A DNA stretch of 7,570 bases from CBDUQP01 sp965369385 (GTDB lineage: Bacteria > Planctomycetota > Phycisphaerae > SM23-33): NCBI GenBank assembly GCA_965369385.1, contig CBDUQP010000147.1, positions 1 to 7,570 on the forward strand, read 5' to 3'. The notes under the pieces were generated by a model. The model was not told the DNA's origin and did not search any database. It saw nothing but the letters and a program-made list of their open reading frames with translations. This document shows positions 5,596 through 7,570 of this stretch, piece after piece. A program made the position numbers and the translations under genes. Each line of letters begins with the position of its first letter. Positions within the stretch are counted from its first letter, which is position 1.

Positions 5596-6315
5596 ACGCC
5601 AAGCCGCCCGCAGCCAGCAGTCCAAGCGTGGCCGGTTCGGGGACGGTGATCGTCGCATCGACGGCCGCGATATGGTAGGACGGACCTGGCAAGGCGTCGC
5701 CACTGCCGTATGCCGACTGCGTGAACTCGATCGTCTGGCCGGCAGCCAGCGTAACCGTGTCCGTATATGTGCTCGTCGCATTGGCATCTGCACCGAAGCC
5801 GCTCATATCGTCAGTGAATATGACAACGTCACCGGCCACTACATGCACGTACCCGGCCACGCCCTGTGAGGAGCAATTCCTGAACGTCACATCAATGTCG
5901 TACGCGCCAGCTGCATCTGCGGTGAAGCGATAGACAGGCCGATTGAGATAACTATCGCTAGCTCCGCCACCAAGCATCATGTGGGCACTTTGCGCGTACC
6001 AGTGCATCCCGTTCGGCCAGGTAGGCTGACTGATGTCAGCGGTGCCCTTGTTGTAGGAAATATTCCCGAGCGTGTCAGTATACGCCGCAAGATTTCCGCT
6101 CAACGTATCCAGATTAGGGAGAAGGTCAACGTCAAGCCTTGCGTAAGGCGTGATCGCACCGGTGTCGGCATACGATATCCGTACGACCAAACATCCGGAC
6201 TCGTGCCGCCATTGGCGATAGTGTCGACCAGCCCCTGTGTAAGGTCCCATGTCTGAGCCGAAGCCGAAGCCGTGAGCAACCCCACGGCCAAAAGCATGAA
6301 CAGTATCTTCCTCAT
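5576..6315 (-). CDS. PEP-CTERM sorting-domain exported protein, reading frame broken by one base
   Basis: The N-terminal frame starts at ATG 6315 (minus strand; GGAG read at 6326-6323, 7-nt spacer). It encodes a signal peptide MRKILFMLLAVGLLTASASA, then QTWDLTQG...DVWSYGYR up to residue 48. The downstream frame resumes with YADTGAITPYARLD and runs to the stop at 5576-5578. Joining them by one extra base near 6172 gives a continuous protein of about 246 residues: signal peptide, a beta-rich domain (VYRFTADAAGAYDIDVTFRN, TVTLAAGQTIEF), and a C-terminal PEP-CTERM tail with VPEPATLGLL, a hydrophobic segment and FLRRRR. Such tails are recognised by exosortase-type systems that place proteins in the envelope or release them outside; the specific role is unknown. 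As written, the gene is disrupted: either a true pseudogene or a sequencing/assembly error. The downstream frame extends upstream to 6403, but that extension is out-of-frame noise lacking a signal peptide. Confidence 0.8.
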
Positions 6316-6426
6316 TTTGTGTCTCCTTCGTCAAAAAGTGTTTAAACGTAAGAAAGGTGAAAAACGGTTTGGGAATATCGCTTCCGCCGTAACAGAGCAC
6401 CAAGCAACAAGATCAAGTCCTAAAAA
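6316..6426 (-). other. Spacer between the GntR gene and the PEP-CTERM gene
   Basis: 111 bp, AT-rich towards the PEP-CTERM gene. It holds that gene's ribosome binding site (CTCC at 6323-6326 on the plus strand). I see no clear terminator for the regulator and no good promoter, so co-transcription of the two minus-strand genes is possible but not shown. Confidence 0.4.
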
Positions 6427-7260
6427 CTACTCCCGCGCCTCCTGTGTGCCTCTGATGTCTTCTTGAATCTTGTCCAAACTCGCCAGCAGTTCTGCAGGCC
6501 AGTCGACCGATACTTCCCGCCCGGTAATCGCCAGTTGCTGTTGCCAGTCATGTACCGCCAGATGATGATGCCTTGCGCTCTGAATGTGCATGTCCGACCA
6601 ATCTCGTGCCGCATTGCCATCGTGCCGCTTCAACGCGCCCAGTATCCTCATGTGGAACTGGTACGCCTTGGCCTGCTGAGCCATCATCGTCTCGCCGGGC
6701 AACAACACGTGGCCGCGAAGAAGCGAAGTCAGCACTCGCAGGTCGCCCGCAGTCTTCATCACTCGCTGATTGCATGCCGCAGCCATCGTGGCTGAGTGGA
6801 ACTCGAAGTTGATCTTCGCAATCCCCATGTGAATCTCCCGGCCGGGCAGGTCCTGCCAGACAATCGGCCGATCAATCCGCTTGTTCGGCGAGTCAAGCAT
6901 CCGCCCGAAGTCACGAATCATCCCTCTCTGACGGGCAAGCAGGTCTGTCAGATGGTCCAATTCCTGCTCGGATATCTTCTCGGCCGCGATCTTTGCCGCA
7001 CCGCCTTCGAGGACCATTCGCATCTCAAACAACTCCTCTATGCCCTGCCTGTCAAGGCGTTTAGGTCGCACACCCAAGTTTGCCACACGTTCCACCAGGC
7101 CTTCGGTCTCAAGCTGCCTGAATGCTTCCCGCACGGGCGTATAGCTCATACCAATCCTCTTGGCCACCTTGTTCGGCGACAGAACCAGACTAGCGGGCCA
7201 GTTGCCAGTGAGCAAACCTTCCCGTATGTGATCGTATGCACGTGACTTAAGTGTAACCAT
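6427..7260 (-). CDS. GntR family transcriptional regulator, FadR subfamily (FCD domain)
   Basis: A 277-residue regulator. Residues about 3-70 form a GntR winged helix: SRAYDHIREGLLTGNW, LSPNKVAKRIGMSYTPVREAFRQLETEGLVE, then the wing VANLGVRP. TPVREAFRQLE is the family's recognition helix signature. Residues about 75-230 form a helical FCD effector domain, opening with DRQGIEELFEMRMVLEGGAAKIAA. Its likely metal ligands include the His of REIHMGI, the His of QFHMRILGAL and a His-rich RHHH; the Asp usually four residues before the first His is replaced (GREIH), so metal or ligand binding may differ. The tail from about 240 is extra. I chose ATG 7260: AAGGAA read at 7274-7269 lies 8 nt upstream, and the family usually starts just before this helix. 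The frame stays open to 7344, but that stretch lies across the promoter and operators. Such regulators usually sense small carboxylates or sugars; the ligand is unknown. Autoregulation is likely given the upstream palindromes. Confidence 0.92.
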   Translation of the reverse strand: MVTLKSRAYDHIREGLLTGNWPASLVLSPNKVAKRIGMSYTPVREAFRQLETEGLVERVANLGVRPKRLDRQGIEELFEMRMVLEGGAAKIAAEKISEQELDHLTDLLARQRGMIRDFGRMLDSPNKRIDRPIVWQDLPGREIHMGIAKINFEFHSATMAAACNQRVMKTAGDLRVLTSLLRGHVLLPGETMMAQQAKAYQFHMRILGALKRHDGNAARDWSDMHIQSARHHHLAVHDWQQQLAITGREVSVDWPAELLASLDKIQEDIRGTQEARE

Positions 7261-7288
7261 AGCTACCGTTCCTTCCCGAAAACTGCCT

Positions 7289-7332
7289 ATGTACATCCTT
7301 GTGCACAGGGCTGTATACAAGCTAGTATACAG
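7289..7332. promoter_or_regulatory. Palindrome array upstream of the gntR gene (candidate autoregulatory operators)
   Basis: Three copies of (T/A)GTNNACA: TGTGCACA (7300-7307), TGTATACA (7312-7319) and AGTATACA (7324-7331), with centres exactly 12 bp apart. A fourth, different palindrome ATGTACAT (7289-7296) has its centre 11 bp further on. The last two copies also make a 22-bp inverted repeat, CTGTATAC-6-GTATACAG (7311-7332). GntR/FadR proteins typically bind short palindromes of the GT...AC type. The array covers the -10 box and the expected start site. Confidence 0.65.
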
Positions 7333-7351
7333 AGAGTCCCCCAATTGTCAA
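7324..7351 (-). promoter_or_regulatory. Promoter of the gntR gene
   Basis: Read on the minus strand: a perfect TTGACA (7351-7346), a 16-bp spacer and TATACT (7329-7324), five of six matches to the -10 consensus. The start should fall near 7317, giving a leader of about 57 nt before ATG 7260. The -10 box lies inside the AGTATACA palindrome and the start lies inside TGTATACA, a layout that favours repression by the bound regulator. Confidence 0.75.
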
Positions 7352-7570
7352 CCCCCTGTTTTCCGGGAATATGGAACTCGCGAACCCACATTGACGACAC
7401 GTCCGTATCGGTACAGGGCCTACGCATCTAAATGTTCCTGCCGGTGTTGTGGCTGTTCGGGCCGATGGTCCGACCTGTCCGCCGTAGCTCGCAGAGCGTA
7501 GGAGGATGGGCAGTACCGGGGTGTGACCGACCAGCGGGAGGGAACCCCCGGGAACAGGCCCAAAAAGGCC
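7352..7570. other. Gene-free right end with several small hairpins
   Basis: No supported protein gene; the frame visible at 7289-7501 runs across the gntR promoter and has no recognisable domain. There are three inverted repeats: TCGGGCC-GAT-GGTCCGA (7457-7473), a 29-bp REP-like hairpin (7478-7506), and GGCC-6-GGCC (7557-7570) cut by the window end. A structured RNA cannot be excluded, but I recognise no known family. Confidence 0.4.
7478..7506. repeat. REP-like small inverted repeat
   Basis: TCCGCCGTAGCTC, a 3-nt loop GCA, and GAGCGTAGGAGGA. The arms pair imperfectly, with the TCC.CC and GCTC/GAGC blocks complementary. Short hairpins of this general look are, to my recollection, scattered in planctomycete and verrucomicrobial genomes, but only one copy lies in this window, so repetition is inferred. 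Confidence 0.45.

Noticed and set aside
6316..6403. N-terminal extension of the downstream PEP-CTERM frame to 6403
   Set aside because: The signal peptide is in the other frame from ATG 6315 with a good ribosome binding site; the extension is out-of-frame noise.
7261..7344. Longer start for the GntR protein at 7344
   Set aside because: It would translate across the -10 box, start site and palindromes; ATG 7260 has a good ribosome binding site and fits the family N-terminus.
7345..7375. Divergent plus-strand promoter TTGTCA-19-TATGGA facing the gntR promoter
   Set aside because: Poor -10 box and long spacer, and no plus-strand gene follows within the window.
1..7570. CRISPR array, tRNA, rRNA or insertion sequence
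   Set aside because: No regularly spaced direct repeats, cloverleaf, rRNA motif, transposase or terminal inverted repeats were seen.

Overview
The window looks like chromosomal DNA from a planctomycete, most likely of the class Phycisphaerae. The main clue is a secreted protein ending in a PEP-CTERM sorting signal (VPEPATLGLL...FLRRRR), a style common in Planctomycetota. The core genes are moderately GC-rich, and there is a typical 599-residue LepA. The taxonomic call is an inference from protein style, not from a marker gene.

Layout, left to right. (1) Positions 1-917, plus strand: the 3' end of an AAA ATPase of the RloA/AbiLi type, stop-start coupled to a complete RloB/AbiLii-type gene. 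This is an abortive-infection style defence pair, cut by the window edge and clearly more AT-rich than the housekeeping DNA downstream. (2) Positions 918-1245: no convincing gene, but three related inverted repeats (TATACCC-N4-GGGTATA family) with centres 74 and 72 bp apart. (3) Positions 1246-2640, plus strand: three overlapping genes coding for a small HTH protein, a stand-alone HipA N-terminal subdomain and a HipA-like kinase core with an SIS motif in its Gly-rich loop. This is the gene order and split of a tripartite HipBST toxin-antitoxin system. (4) Positions 2754-4670: lepA with its own promoter (possibly a leaderless transcript) and a clear intrinsic terminator. (5) Positions 4810-5358, plus strand: a very basic exported protein of unknown function. 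(6) Positions 5359-5575: a convergent intergenic region with a strong hairpin and an imperfect direct repeat. (7) Positions 5576-6315, minus strand: a PEP-CTERM exported protein whose reading frame is broken by an apparent one-base deletion. (8) Positions 6427-7260, minus strand: a FadR-type GntR regulator with a near-consensus promoter buried in a set of palindromes. (9) Positions 7352-7570: no gene, but small hairpins including a REP-like element.

Functionally, the left 2.6 kb is an accessory defence/toxin-antitoxin block placed directly against lepA. HipT-type kinases act on translation in E. coli, but the adjacency to lepA may be accidental. The best points to follow up are the HipBST operon with its helically phased operator array, the leaderless lepA start, the frameshift in the PEP-CTERM gene and the GntR operator array.
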